This document shows positions 1-6,921 of a DNA stretch of 27,135 bases, in pieces. The stretch lies in the NCBI GenBank assembly GCA_964445575.1, contig CAYULB010000026.1, positions 1-27,135 of the forward strand, read 5' to 3'. Position numbers and translations under genes: made by a program. The DNA is from WJMT01 sp964445575 (GTDB taxonomy: Bacteria > Acidobacteriota > Aminicenantia > Aminicenantales > Aminicenantaceae). Within the stretch, counting starts at the first letter, position 1. Every line of letters begins with the position of its first letter. A model generated the notes under the pieces. That model worked only from the letters and a program-made list of their open reading frames with translations. It did no database searches and had not been told where the DNA came from.

Positions 1-80
1 TGGTGAATGGTGAATGGTAAATTGAAATAAATTTAGTTTTTTAAATGAAATACAATTCACAATTTACAACTCACAATTTA
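1..80. repeat. Inverted pair of period-7 repeats
   Basis: Positions 1-21 contain three 7-bp units (TGGTGAA, TGGTGAA, TGGTAAA). Positions 53-80 contain four 7-bp units (CAATTCA, CAATTTA, CAACTCA, CAATTTA) that read as the reverse complement type, so the two arrays face each other across about 30 bp. The units are too short and contiguous for a CRISPR. The left edge is cut by the window, so the full array size is unknown. Function is not evident. Confidence 0.6.
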
Positions 81-199
81 CTGCTTTTGTTGGACCGGGG
101 GAGTTACGCAGGAGCCGAGAAAAATGAAGAAGAATAGCGTTAAAAATCTGAACGGAGCACAAGCCATATCTGAATTTCATCTCGGCTTGCCTTAATGGT
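81..199. other. Intergenic stretch with a long-range inverted repeat
   Basis: No convincing gene is present. AGCCGAG at 113-119 is repeated inverted as CTCGGCT at 181-187, and ATGAA near 124 pairs with TTCAT at 176-180, so the segment could fold into a long imperfect hairpin. It ends directly at the left inverted arm of dispersed repeat R1. It may be part of the same mobile insertion or a neighbouring one. Confidence 0.3.
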
Positions 200-335
200 A
201 AAAAAATGGCGATTAATATAAAAAATACAAACAGAAAAAATGTTCAAGGCATTGTTCTTGAAAAAATCTTGTAAATCGCTGGAAATAAATTAATAATAAA
301 AACATCGCCATTTTTTTATGAATAGTTCAGGACAA
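200..335 (+). repeat. Dispersed intergenic repeat R1 (full-length copy)
   Basis: This is the most complete of five related copies. A perfect 14-bp inverted repeat bounds it (200-213 and 304-317, arm ATCGCCATTTTTTT on the right). The conserved tail ATGAATAGTTCAGGAC follows. Internally it holds TTGTAA (269-274), a 17-bp spacer and AATAAT (292-297), a plausible sigma70-type promoter directed rightwards. The interior aligns with R5 over its whole length and with R4 over the right 85 bp. The terminal inverted arms suggest a MITE-like element; no transposase gene lies in the window. Confidence 0.75.
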
Positions 336-530
336 CAAAAACTTAAGATAATGATAAATTACATTTTGCTCTACAAAATCAGGAAGCTGGTTAAAAGCAT
401 CATCAAGGAAAAAATAAAAGACGAGGAAATTGCCACCACAGAAAAATCCTGCATCGGATGTCTCGCTGATGAATTGAGTTGGGAGATCTATTATTTAATC
501 AAAGAAAACAAAAAAAATAAACGCGGATAA
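318..530 (+). CDS. Doubtful small hypothetical protein
   Basis: An open frame of 70 codons begins at the ATG inside the conserved tail of repeat R1 and stops 8 bp before the convergent end of rarA. The product would be lysine-rich, with a hydrophobic stretch near residues 12-20 and a CIGC motif near residue 45. I recognise no family. There is no clear Shine-Dalgarno sequence for the ATG at 318, nor for the next in-frame ATG at 351. The repeat promoter lies just upstream and could transcribe it. It may be a real orphan gene that took its start codon from the repeat, or chance coding in AT-rich DNA. Confidence 0.3.
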   Translation: MNSSGQQKLKIMINYILLYKIRKLVKSIIKEKIKDEEIATTEKSCIGCLADELSWEIYYLIKENKKNKRG

Positions 531-538
531 CCCCTGCA

Positions 539-1849
539 TCAATCAATTTGCTTTATCTTTTTTTTAAGGCGTTCCCACCATTCCATTCGTTTTTTAATCT
601 CTTTTTCAAACCCTAATGAGCCTGGCTCATAATACTTTTTCTGCCTTAGGTTTTCTGGCATTGTTTCCATATCTGTAGTGGCATCATTAAAATCATGGGC
701 ATATTTATAGTTTTGACCATACCCTTGCCCTTTCATAAATGAAGTCACTGGATTTCTTAAATGCAATGGGACTGGCTCAAACGGACTTGTTTTAACGTCT
801 TCAACTGCTTTGTTAAAGGCTTTGTACACACTATTGCTTTTAGGCGCAGTAGCTAGATAAACAACGGCTTGAGCCAGGGCTAGCTCACCTTCTGGAGAAC
901 CAATAAACTCATAGGATTCTTTAGCATGAATAGCCACAGTAAGTGCCTGATTATCAGCAAGGCCTATGTCTTCAGAAGCAAAGCGAACCAGCCTTCTTGC
1001 TATGTACAGAATGTCTTCGCCTGCTGCAATCATTCTTGCCAGCCAATAAAGCGAAGCATCCACATCGCTGTTTCTTAAACTTTTATGAAGAGCTGAAATA
1101 AGATTAAAATGCTCTTCTCCATTTTTATCATATCTCAACATCTTTTTCTGCAGAGCTTCTGTTATAATTTCAGAAGTTATTTCCCTGGTCTTACTTAAAT
1201 TCACAGCTATTTCCAAAGTGTTCAAGGCTATTCTTGCATCTCCATCAGCATAATGAACAAGTGCGTTTTCTGCTTCCTCTGACAAATGGATATCTTTTTC
1301 CCCTATTCCCTTTTCTTTGTCTTCAAGAGCATTTCTTATAATTTTCCTGAGTGTCTCCCGCTCTAAAGGATTTAGCTTCAATACTTTTGTCCTAGACAAA
1401 AGTGGAGTGATGACTTCAAAGGAAGGATTCTCAGTGGTTGATCCAAAAAGTATGACCTCCCCCTTTTCCACGTAAGGAAGAAATGCTGCCTGCTGTGCTT
1501 TATTAAACCGATGAATCTCATCTATAAAAATAATGGTGGGCTGGCCGTACAGTTTTTTATGCTCTTCCGCTTTCTCCATAACTTTTTTCACTTCTTTGAT
1601 ACTGGATAAAACAGCACTGTAAAACATACAAGGAAGTCCGAAGTGGTCAGCCAGTATATAACCCAGAGTGGTTTTTCCAGATCCTGGAGGCCCCCAGAAT
1701 ATCAAAGAAACCAAATTATCTGCCTTTATCAATTGGGATAATAGCTTGCCTTCACCGATAAGATGTTCTTGTCCATAAAATTCATTTAGAGCTTTTGGTC
1801 TCATACGTTCCGCAAGTGGAGTGTATTTCATTTTTTTCCTCTGAGACAT
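539..1849 (-). CDS. rarA: Replication-associated recombination protein A (RarA/MgsA AAA+ ATPase)
   Basis: The 436-residue product is a DNA-dependent AAA+ ATPase of the clamp-loader clade that acts at stalled or gapped replication forks. The Walker A motif GPPGSGKT is at residues 53-60 and the Walker B IIFIDE at 106-111. The sensor-1 segment GSTTENPSFE is at 136-145 and an arginine-finger SRT near 152-154. The C-terminal half carries the family's helical lid and tetramerisation region (for example ARRLVRFASEDIGLADNQAL). Length is normal for RarA. The start follows a GGGAG ribosome site about 12 bp upstream. It appears to be transcribed alone, with the Spy-like gene 142 bp upstream on the same strand. 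Confidence 0.96.
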   Translation of the reverse strand: MSQRKKMKYTPLAERMRPKALNEFYGQEHLIGEGKLLSQLIKADNLVSLIFWGPPGSGKTTLGYILADHFGLPCMFYSAVLSSIKEVKKVMEKAEEHKKLYGQPTIIFIDEIHRFNKAQQAAFLPYVEKGEVILFGSTTENPSFEVITPLLSRTKVLKLNPLERETLRKIIRNALEDKEKGIGEKDIHLSEEAENALVHYADGDARIALNTLEIAVNLSKTREITSEIITEALQKKMLRYDKNGEEHFNLISALHKSLRNSDVDASLYWLARMIAAGEDILYIARRLVRFASEDIGLADNQALTVAIHAKESYEFIGSPEGELALAQAVVYLATAPKSNSVYKAFNKAVEDVKTSPFEPVPLHLRNPVTSFMKGQGYGQNYKYAHDFNDATTDMETMPENLRQKKYYEPGSLGFEKEIKKRMEWWERLKKKIKQID

Positions 1850-1991
1850 TTATCTATCTCCCGGAGCGGAGTTGCCATTTTCTAAAGACAGAAATACATT
1901 TATAGATATTACCCCCGGCTGATCCATCTTATTTCAAATATTAAACTTGGTGGGTTAGGAATTGATATTTTTCTTGAATAATTCAGGAAGA

Positions 1992-2654
1992 TTACCAAAT
2001 AGAACCTCTTCGATAAAAACGTAAATTATAAAGATTTCCTAATCTTCCTCTTCCCAGCCCTCTCTGGTATCCAAATCTTTGGTAATATCTGCTGTTCATG
2101 GGTCTCAAATATCGGTTCCTCTTCATCAGACCTGTGTTTCTTCCGTATCCATAATAGCCGCGGTTTCCCCATGTTGAGTTTCTTCTGAATCTTCCTCTAA
2201 AACCATAAAGTCCCCATTCACACCCGAACCGGCCTAACCTAGGACGCATATAATCTCTATACCTTGGTAATGAATTCAGCAGAATTCTTTGCCGCTCTGT
2301 AAGCAATTCTCTAATCTTATTTTGGTATTGAACCTCTTTATCAACTGCCTTATCTTCAATTTCATAGATTCTTTCAATTAATTTGTCTATCTCTTCCTGG
2401 TTTGGATTTCTTTGCATTTCAAGTTCATCAAGTTTGAGATACAAATTTCTGATCTCAGCTAGATAAGAAGTGATCTCTTTTTCAAACTGTAGGTCAAGTC
2501 TATTGATTTCTTTTATTTGTTCCTCGGTAAGATCTAATTCATAAGGAAACTTATCAACAAATGCATTTCTATAGTATCTTTGTGCATAAATAAAATTAGA
2601 CATGCAAGCAACTGCTAATAGTAGGGCTAAACCTATTAAAAATGACTTTTTCAT
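1992..2654 (-). CDS. Spy/CpxP-like periplasmic protein with Arg/Tyr/Gly-rich tail
   Basis: This is a 220-residue exported protein. A signal peptide covers about residues 1-24 (KKS, then a hydrophobic core, then YAQ). A helical region follows with two LTxxQ motifs (LTEEQ at 42-46, LTERQ at 118-122), the signature of the Spy/CpxP/CnrR-like family of periplasmic chaperone or metal-stress proteins. Residues 131-220 are unusual: about 22 Arg in 90 residues, plus many Tyr, Phe and Gly. Family membership rests on the LTxxQ pair and the coiled, charged helices; the true ligand or client is unknown. A GGAG site precedes the ATG, and a TTGACA-N17-AATAAT promoter lies about 35-60 bp upstream. Confidence 0.75.
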   Translation of the reverse strand: MKKSFLIGLALLLAVACMSNFIYAQRYYRNAFVDKFPYELDLTEEQIKEINRLDLQFEKEITSYLAEIRNLYLKLDELEMQRNPNQEEIDKLIERIYEIEDKAVDKEVQYQNKIRELLTERQRILLNSLPRYRDYMRPRLGRFGCEWGLYGFRGRFRRNSTWGNRGYYGYGRNTGLMKRNRYLRPMNSRYYQRFGYQRGLGRGRLGNLYNLRFYRRGSIW

Positions 2655-2687
2655 CTTTATTCTCCGCTTTATAATTTTCTTTTTTTT

Positions 2688-2716
2688 ATTATTGTACAGC
2701 CTTTCAATAATGTCAA
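2688..2716 (-). promoter_or_regulatory. Sigma70-type promoter of the Spy-like gene
   Basis: On the minus strand TTGACA (2711-2716) and AATAAT (2688-2693) are separated by exactly 17 bp. The expected start is near 2681, giving a leader of about 27 nt that contains the GGAG ribosome site. The -35 hexamer overlaps the left arm of the inverted repeat 2713-2723/2822-2832. Confidence 0.65.
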
Positions 2717-2832
2717 ATAACCTGGTTTCTTTACGAGTCGAGGTTGCTGCAGATGCGAGGCGCAGGGCATGACTAAAGTTGATAGAGTTTGTTTCGTTTC
2801 TCCAGTTTCTACGAATTTTTTAGGTTATTTGA
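2713..2832. repeat. 120-bp segment bounded by an 11-bp perfect inverted repeat
   Basis: TCAAATAACCT at 2713-2723 recurs inverted as AGGTTATTTGA at 2822-2832. The interior is richer in GC than its surroundings (for example GCTGCAGATGCGAGGCGCAG near 2747). A similar purine-rich stretch continues to about 2872. The segment has the size and ends of a small non-autonomous element, but only one copy is in the window. With repeat R2 it fills the 439-bp gap between the Spy-like and MerR genes; no gene is visible there. Confidence 0.45.
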
Positions 2833-2900
2833 TTTGGTCAGTGCGTGAGGAGCGAGAAAAGCGAGACAGGCTAAATGTTTATAAAAAGGACAAGGAGCAA

Positions 2901-2960
2901 CTGTAAGCTTAATGAAATTAAATATAAAAACATCGCCATTTTTTTATGAATAGGCCAGGA
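2901..2960 (+). repeat. Dispersed intergenic repeat R2 (3' part)
   Basis: The segment matches the right end of R1 and R5, with ACATCGCCATTTTTTTATGA followed by ATAGGCCAGGA. The left inverted arm and the interior are missing. It points towards the merR-type gene that starts 134 bp further on. The promoter-like part is degenerate here. Between the repeat and the gene, TTGACC (2999-3004) is visible with only a poor -10. Confidence 0.7.
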
Positions 2961-3093
2961 TAATCATGCTTTTAAGAAAATATACTCTTACTTAAATATT
3001 GACCTTATTTTTAATCCGTGTTAATGTTACAAACTGTTAAGATATTCCTATTAAAAATTTTATCAAAGATGGGTTTTAAATCCCTATTTAACC

Positions 3094-3444
3094 ATGGACA
3101 AAGCAGATAAGCCTGATAAAATTGTATATACTTTATCTGAAGTAGCCTCGATCACTAAACTCAGCCCCAAAACCATATCCAGATGGGAGAAAGAGTTCTA
3201 TTTTTTAAACTCAGGACGTACCGGTTCCGGAAAAAAGATATTCAGAGAAAAAGACCTAGTTATAATAAAGAGGCTCGGGGAATTGATAGAGAAAAAAGGT
3301 TTAACTCATGCCGGAGCTAAAAGAAAAATCGAAAAAGAATTTGATATAAAAGGGTCTGTACCCATAAATCCCGAACGCTTAAAAAAACTTCTGTTCCAGA
3401 TTAAAGAACAATTGGTGGAGCTTTCAGACTCTCTTGATAAATAA
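3094..3444 (+). CDS. MerR-family transcriptional regulator (small)
   Basis: The 116-residue protein has an N-terminal MerR-type winged helix-turn-helix. YTLSEVASITKLSPKTISRW (about 12-31) forms the recognition helix. GRTGSGKKIFREKDLVIIKRL (about 42-62) forms the wing and second helix. A short C-terminal helix (about 96-113) replaces any large effector domain, so it is probably a dimeric DNA-binding protein of the short-MerR group. It lacks the Cys residues expected of metal sensors. No strong Shine-Dalgarno precedes the ATG. It is followed after 61 bp by tRNA-Pro and then surE. From memory, a short merR next to tRNA-Pro and surE also occurs in deltaproteobacterial-type genomes; the target is unknown. 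Confidence 0.8.
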   Translation: MDKADKPDKIVYTLSEVASITKLSPKTISRWEKEFYFLNSGRTGSGKKIFREKDLVIIKRLGELIEKKGLTHAGAKRKIEKEFDIKGSVPINPERLKKLLFQIKEQLVELSDSLDK

Positions 3445-3465
3445 TAATGATTCCTGTTCGTTGAT

Positions 3466-3493
3466 TTGTAAAACAACATTTATCTGATATAAT
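3466..3493 (+). promoter_or_regulatory. Promoter of tRNA-Pro
   Basis: TTGTAA (3466-3471) and a consensus TATAAT (3488-3493) are 16 bp apart. Transcription would begin near 3500, about six bases before the mature 5' end of the tRNA. The promoter lies in the short gap after the merR-type gene, so the tRNA can be expressed independently of it. Confidence 0.65.
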
Positions 3494-3505
3494 AATCTGC
3501 CAGGT

Positions 3506-3582
3506 CGGGACGTGGCGCAGCCTGGTAGCGCACACGCTTGGGGTGCGTGGGGTCGGCGGTTCAAATCCGCTCGTCCCGACCA
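3506..3582 (+). tRNA. tRNA-Pro (anticodon GGG)
   Basis: A complete 77-nt cloverleaf is visible. The acceptor stem pairs CGGGACG (3506-3512) with CGTCCCG (3572-3578). The D arm contains GCGC...GCGC with the AGCCTGGTA loop. The anticodon stem CACGC/GCGTG encloses loop TTGGGGT with anticodon GGG at 3540-3542. The T loop is TTCAAAT. The discriminator A and the encoded CCA are at 3579-3582. The C1-G72 pair and GGG anticodon identify proline. No terminator hairpin is evident downstream. Confidence 0.97.
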
Positions 3583-3724
3583 TTCAAATAATATTTCCTG
3601 ATCATTTAATCTCATACCTTTCTCCCTTCAAGTATATTCAAAGAATAAAAAATGCTATACTATACACCTTTTTCAAAATAAGAAGAGAGGTGACAAAATC
3701 ACAAAAAACAAAAAGAAAAGTCTC

Positions 3725-4489
3725 TTGGTGTTGTTGACTAACGATGATGGATTCTTCGCAGAAGGGATTCAAATCCTTAAAGAAAAACTTAATGAAACCG
3801 CAAAAGTCTATATTGTAGCTCCAGAGAATGAAAAAAGCGCCGTTTCCCTGGCCCTGACTTTACATCACCCCCTGAGAGTCAAAAAAATTAATGCCTTTAC
3901 TTACGCCGTAAGTGGAACACCTGCCGACTGCATATATTTGGCAGTTCAAAACATACTTCCTGCCAAACCAGATCTTATTATTTCCGGTATGAATCCTGGG
4001 CCTAATTTAGGACAACAAGACACTTCTTATTCAGGTACTGTTGCAGGTGCGCTTCAGGGGACCTTCATGAATATCCCCTCTATGGCTGTATCGATTCTCC
4101 CTGACAAAAAAGGAAAATTCCATCTTGATTTTTCTGCTAACTTTATATTGTCATTATTAAAACAAATAGTTCCTGATCTTCTTCCGAAGGGAGTAACCAT
4201 AAACATCAACATTCCTTCTCCTCCGGTAAAGGGCATTAAATTAACCAAACTCGGTCAAAAAAGATATCATCCTGAAATCGTATCTAAAAAAGACCCCCGA
4301 AAAAGAGATTATTACTGGATCGGGACGGGTATGCCTAAATCCATAGGAGACAAATACAGTGATGTCAATGTGATTCAACAGGGCTATATCACTGTAACTC
4401 CACTTCACAGAGATATGACTGATTATAAGGTCTTAAAAAATAATAAATTAAAGCCACTGTTTGATAATAAAAAATATGAACTTTCTTAA
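3725..4489 (+). CDS. surE: 5'/3'-nucleotidase SurE
   Basis: This is a metal-dependent phosphatase that dephosphorylates nucleoside monophosphates, in the cytoplasm, linked to stationary-phase survival. The family signature LLTNDDG is at residues 3-9 (Asp metal ligands), with SGTPAD near 63-68 and SGMNPGPNLG near 86-95. Length (254) is typical. The only starts that give the usual N terminus are TTG at 3725 or GTG at 3728, and neither has a Shine-Dalgarno close by. A good GAGAGG site instead precedes a GTG at 3690 that opens a 15-codon frame ending at 3737, overlapping the surE start. That fits either translational coupling or a one-base indel in the A-rich run. It overlaps the DedA-like gene by 14 bp. 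Confidence 0.93.
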   Translation: MVLLTNDDGFFAEGIQILKEKLNETAKVYIVAPENEKSAVSLALTLHHPLRVKKINAFTYAVSGTPADCIYLAVQNILPAKPDLIISGMNPGPNLGQQDTSYSGTVAGALQGTFMNIPSMAVSILPDKKGKFHLDFSANFILSLLKQIVPDLLPKGVTININIPSPPVKGIKLTKLGQKRYHPEIVSKKDPRKRDYYWIGTGMPKSIGDKYSDVNVIQQGYITVTPLHRDMTDYKVLKNNKLKPLFDNKKYELS

Positions 4490-5069
4490 GAAACTTTACT
4501 ATTGGGTTCTCCACTGGGCAGAAACTCCTTATGGGCCCGCTGCATTATTTCTTCTTGCTGTAGCAGAGAGCTCTTTTTTCCCTATCCCTCCAGATCCTCT
4601 CTTGATAGCGCTCTGCCTTGGTTCTGTAAAAAAATCATGGCGATTTGCTTTTTATGCCTCCTCAGCCTCTATAATTGGAGGAATCATCGGATATGCCATC
4701 GGGCTGCTGTTCTGGGAATCTGTGAACAGCTTCTTCTTCAATTATATTCCCGGCTTCACCAGAGAACTCTTTCAAACCGTGCTTATTCACTACCAAAAAA
4801 GTGGGTTCTGGTATGTTTTTTTAGCTGGTTTTACACCCATTCCCTATAAAATATTTACCATAGCCTCCGGAGTATTTAAATTAAATCTTCCTCTTTTCAT
4901 TGTTGCTTCTACTGTAAGCAGGTCCCTGCGTTTTTTTGCTGTAGCTGCTCTTTTTAAGAAGTTTGGACCAGGAATAAAGTCATTTATCGAAAAATATTTC
5001 AATCTGTTTGCCCTGCTCTTTTTTATCCTTCTTCTTGGAGGATTTCTGGTTATCAAATATCTTTTTTGA
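4476..5069 (+). CDS. DedA/VTT (SNARE-associated) family membrane protein, YqaA-like
   Basis: The product is about 197 residues and strongly hydrophobic with four to five membrane segments. Family features are the early ESSFFPIPPDPLLIAL (an E-x(4)-P-x-P re-entrant segment) and the second re-entrant AGFTPIPYKIFTIASGVF, as in YqaA-type VTT-domain proteins. These are lipid-scrambling or undecaprenyl-phosphate-related membrane proteins; the exact substrate of this branch is not settled. I chose ATG 4476, which overlaps the surE stop by 14 bp; a TTG at 4461 would add five residues. The overlap suggests co-translation with surE. The radical SAM gene follows after 22 bp. Confidence 0.88.
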   Translation: MNFLKKLYYWVLHWAETPYGPAALFLLAVAESSFFPIPPDPLLIALCLGSVKKSWRFAFYASSASIIGGIIGYAIGLLFWESVNSFFFNYIPGFTRELFQTVLIHYQKSGFWYVFLAGFTPIPYKIFTIASGVFKLNLPLFIVASTVSRSLRFFAVAALFKKFGPGIKSFIEKYFNLFALLFFILLLGGFLVIKYLF

Positions 5070-5091
5070 TTAGTTTTAAAGCTCCAAAACT

Positions 5092-6087
5092 ATGGATACC
5101 GCAGCTAAGATAAAAAAAATTAACCTGGCTTTAGAGGCTCTCTGTGAAAATAAACAACGCTGTGGATTATGTCCCCGTGAGTGTTCCGTAAACAGGGATA
5201 TGGAATGGGGATATTGTTCCTCTGGAAGAGAGGCTTCCCTGTCCCATGTCGGACTTCATTTTGGAGAAGAGCCCGTATTAATTGGACATGAAAACTGCAG
5301 CAAAAAACAAACCAAAAACTCCATACCAAAACTAGGGTCAGGAACCATCTTTTTCAGTGGGTGTCATCTAAAGTGTCTCCACTGCCAAAATTATCAGATC
5401 AGCTGGAACAATCAAGGAAACAAAATCTCAAATGAAGAACTTGCAGTTAAAATGCTGGAACTCCAGAAAAAGGGGGCCTTGAATATAAACCTGGTTTCTC
5501 CAACTCATATGTTACTTCCCATATTATCTGCATTGAAAATGGCTTATCAAAAAGGCCTATTTATTCCCTTAGTCTATAATTCAAGTGGATATGAAAAAGA
5601 CAGTATTATAAAAAAGTTAGATGGTATTATTGACCTTTATCTTCCAGACCTAAAATACAGATCTCCTCAACTTTCAAAAAAACTTTCAGGAGTCTCAAAT
5701 TATTTTAAGTTCGCTAAAAGCGCACTTCTTGAAATGTCAACCCAGCAACCAGAACTGATATTAAACCAAAACTCTATTGCCCAAAAAGGTCTTATCATCA
5801 GACATCTGGTTATTCCCGGAAAAGTACAAGATACTATAAATATTCTGAAATGGATAAAACAGAATATTTCAAACTCATTCGGACTCAGCCTCATGAGTCA
5901 ATTCTATCCCTGTTTCAAAACTCCCCCGGAATTTCAAAAAAAAGTCACCCCTAACGAATATGAAAAAGCAGTCAATGCTGCCCAGAAGCTGGGATTTGAA
6001 TGCCTTTATGTTCAGCCTGAACTTTTTTCAGACAACGATCACCTGATTCCTGATTTTAAGCAAAAAAGCCCTTTCACGTGGGAATAA
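5092..6087 (+). CDS. Radical SAM protein, PflX / pyruvate formate-lyase-activase-like
   Basis: The 331-residue protein has the radical SAM cluster motif CHLKCLHC (CxxxCxxC, about residues 90-97) binding a 4Fe-4S cluster. An N-terminal Cys-rich segment (CGLCPRECSVNR... GYC, about 24-43) is characteristic of PflX-type proteins and probably adds a second metal or cluster site. The TIM-barrel core includes LVSPTHMLLP and the LYLPDLKY strand. No glycyl-radical enzyme is in the window, so the pflA-like name describes the fold only; the real substrate is unknown. It is the last gene of the surE-DedA run and ends 6 bp before the convergent DUF3014 gene. Confidence 0.88.
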   Translation: MDTAAKIKKINLALEALCENKQRCGLCPRECSVNRDMEWGYCSSGREASLSHVGLHFGEEPVLIGHENCSKKQTKNSIPKLGSGTIFFSGCHLKCLHCQNYQISWNNQGNKISNEELAVKMLELQKKGALNINLVSPTHMLLPILSALKMAYQKGLFIPLVYNSSGYEKDSIIKKLDGIIDLYLPDLKYRSPQLSKKLSGVSNYFKFAKSALLEMSTQQPELILNQNSIAQKGLIIRHLVIPGKVQDTINILKWIKQNISNSFGLSLMSQFYPCFKTPPEFQKKVTPNEYEKAVNAAQKLGFECLYVQPELFSDNDHLIPDFKQKSPFTWE

Positions 6088-6093
6088 TTCAAA

Positions 6094-6867
6094 TCAATCG
6101 TTCAATTCATTCTGAAATTCAGTGAGCTTTTTTTGAATTTTCCGAATGTTTTTTGGGCCCATCCGGAACAAATGTTTTTGTGCTTGGCTCATTTCTTCCA
6201 ACCGTGGATCTTTTAATTCAAATGACTTTAATTTTCTTACGAGAACAATCTCTCCTTCAATAACAGGAACAGCTAGAAGTTCTCTGATAGCCCTGTTTAA
6301 TGTTTCATCAAAATCCTTATTAGGATATCCTAACTCTTTGTAAGCTTCTTGTGTCAATGGCTTAAACCTGTAATAAAGTTTTGCACTTTCTTCAATATTT
6401 AGGCTATCAAATGCATTGGCTACAGGGTCATACCGCTTATAAGAATCTTCATCTACAATATAATATTCTCCTTTTTTTTCTGTCAGGAATTCTTCTTTTG
6501 GCTCAAAAAATTTTATCTGCTTGCGAGGACTGAGACCATTGGCAATGTTATCAACCGCTGCTACAAAATTTTTTATAATGTCATTTATCCCCACCCACTC
6601 CATTAGTCTAGGGTCAGAAGATATCTTTTTGACCATATCTCTTACTGCAGCATCGCTTTCTTCCAGGGGAACATTGACCGGTTCATATGGTTCCTCTTTA
6701 ACTTCTTCCTCTTCAGGAAGTTCCAATGGCTTTTCTTCTATGATTTCAGGAGCTGCCGGCATCTGCGTCGATTTTTGATGTGTGGCCAAATAATAAACCA
6801 CCACTACAGCTATCACAACCAGGATAAATATAATGGCAGTCCATATCACTTTCTTTTTTTCCTCCAT
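6094..6867 (-). CDS. DUF3014 family membrane-anchored protein
   Basis: The 257-residue protein has one N-terminal transmembrane helix (about 8-27). A Pro/Glu-rich linker (about 35-68, with runs of EEEE) follows, then a soluble domain beginning LEESDAAVRDMV. The ESDA..R motif, the segment IIKNFVAAVDNIANG and the YRFKPLTQEAYKELGY region match what I know of DUF3014. The function of this family is unknown. Topology predicts the domain lies in the periplasm. An AAGGAG site precedes the ATG. It follows the DUF4097-like gene by 54 bp on the same strand and is probably co-transcribed with it. Confidence 0.8.
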   Translation of the reverse strand: MEEKKKVIWTAIIFILVVIAVVVVYYLATHQKSTQMPAAPEIIEEKPLELPEEEEVKEEPYEPVNVPLEESDAAVRDMVKKISSDPRLMEWVGINDIIKNFVAAVDNIANGLSPRKQIKFFEPKEEFLTEKKGEYYIVDEDSYKRYDPVANAFDSLNIEESAKLYYRFKPLTQEAYKELGYPNKDFDETLNRAIRELLAVPVIEGEIVLVRKLKSFELKDPRLEEMSQAQKHLFRMGPKNIRKIQKKLTEFQNELND

Positions 6868-6895
6868 TTCCTGTCTCCTTTCTTTCTGATACTCA

Positions 6896-6921
6896 AATCA
6901 TCTGATTCTCATCAAATGATT
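6896..6921 (-). other. Intercistronic hairpin after the DUF4097-like gene
   Basis: An 11-bp stem (10 of 11 paired; 6896-6906 with 6911-6921) with a 4-nt loop begins directly at the stop codon of the DUF4097-like gene. On the minus strand it is followed by only three T residues, and its GC content is low, so it is a weak terminator at best. It may be an mRNA-processing or stabilising hairpin within the two-gene transcript. Confidence 0.4.

Noticed and set aside
1..80. CRISPR array
   Set aside because: Units are 7 bp, contiguous and without spacers; no cas genes are present.
200..317. R1 as an intrinsic transcription terminator (stem with T-run)
   Set aside because: The two arms are about 90 nt apart, only R1 has both, and every copy sits before genes rather than after them.
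3684..3725. Programmed -1 frameshift into surE
   Set aside because: The A-rich run does not place a canonical X-XXY-YYZ slippery heptamer in the frame of the GTG ORF, so a start overlap or sequence error is more likely.
3401..3737. Several open frames across the tRNA-Pro gene on both strands
   Set aside because: They read through a clear cloverleaf tRNA, have no ribosome sites and resemble the well-known false proteins annotated over tRNA genes. Only the short GTG frame at 3690-3737 is kept as a possible leader.
5092..6087. Part of a glycyl-radical enzyme system
   Set aside because: No glycyl-radical enzyme or its signature is in the window; the activase-like name reflects only the radical SAM fold.
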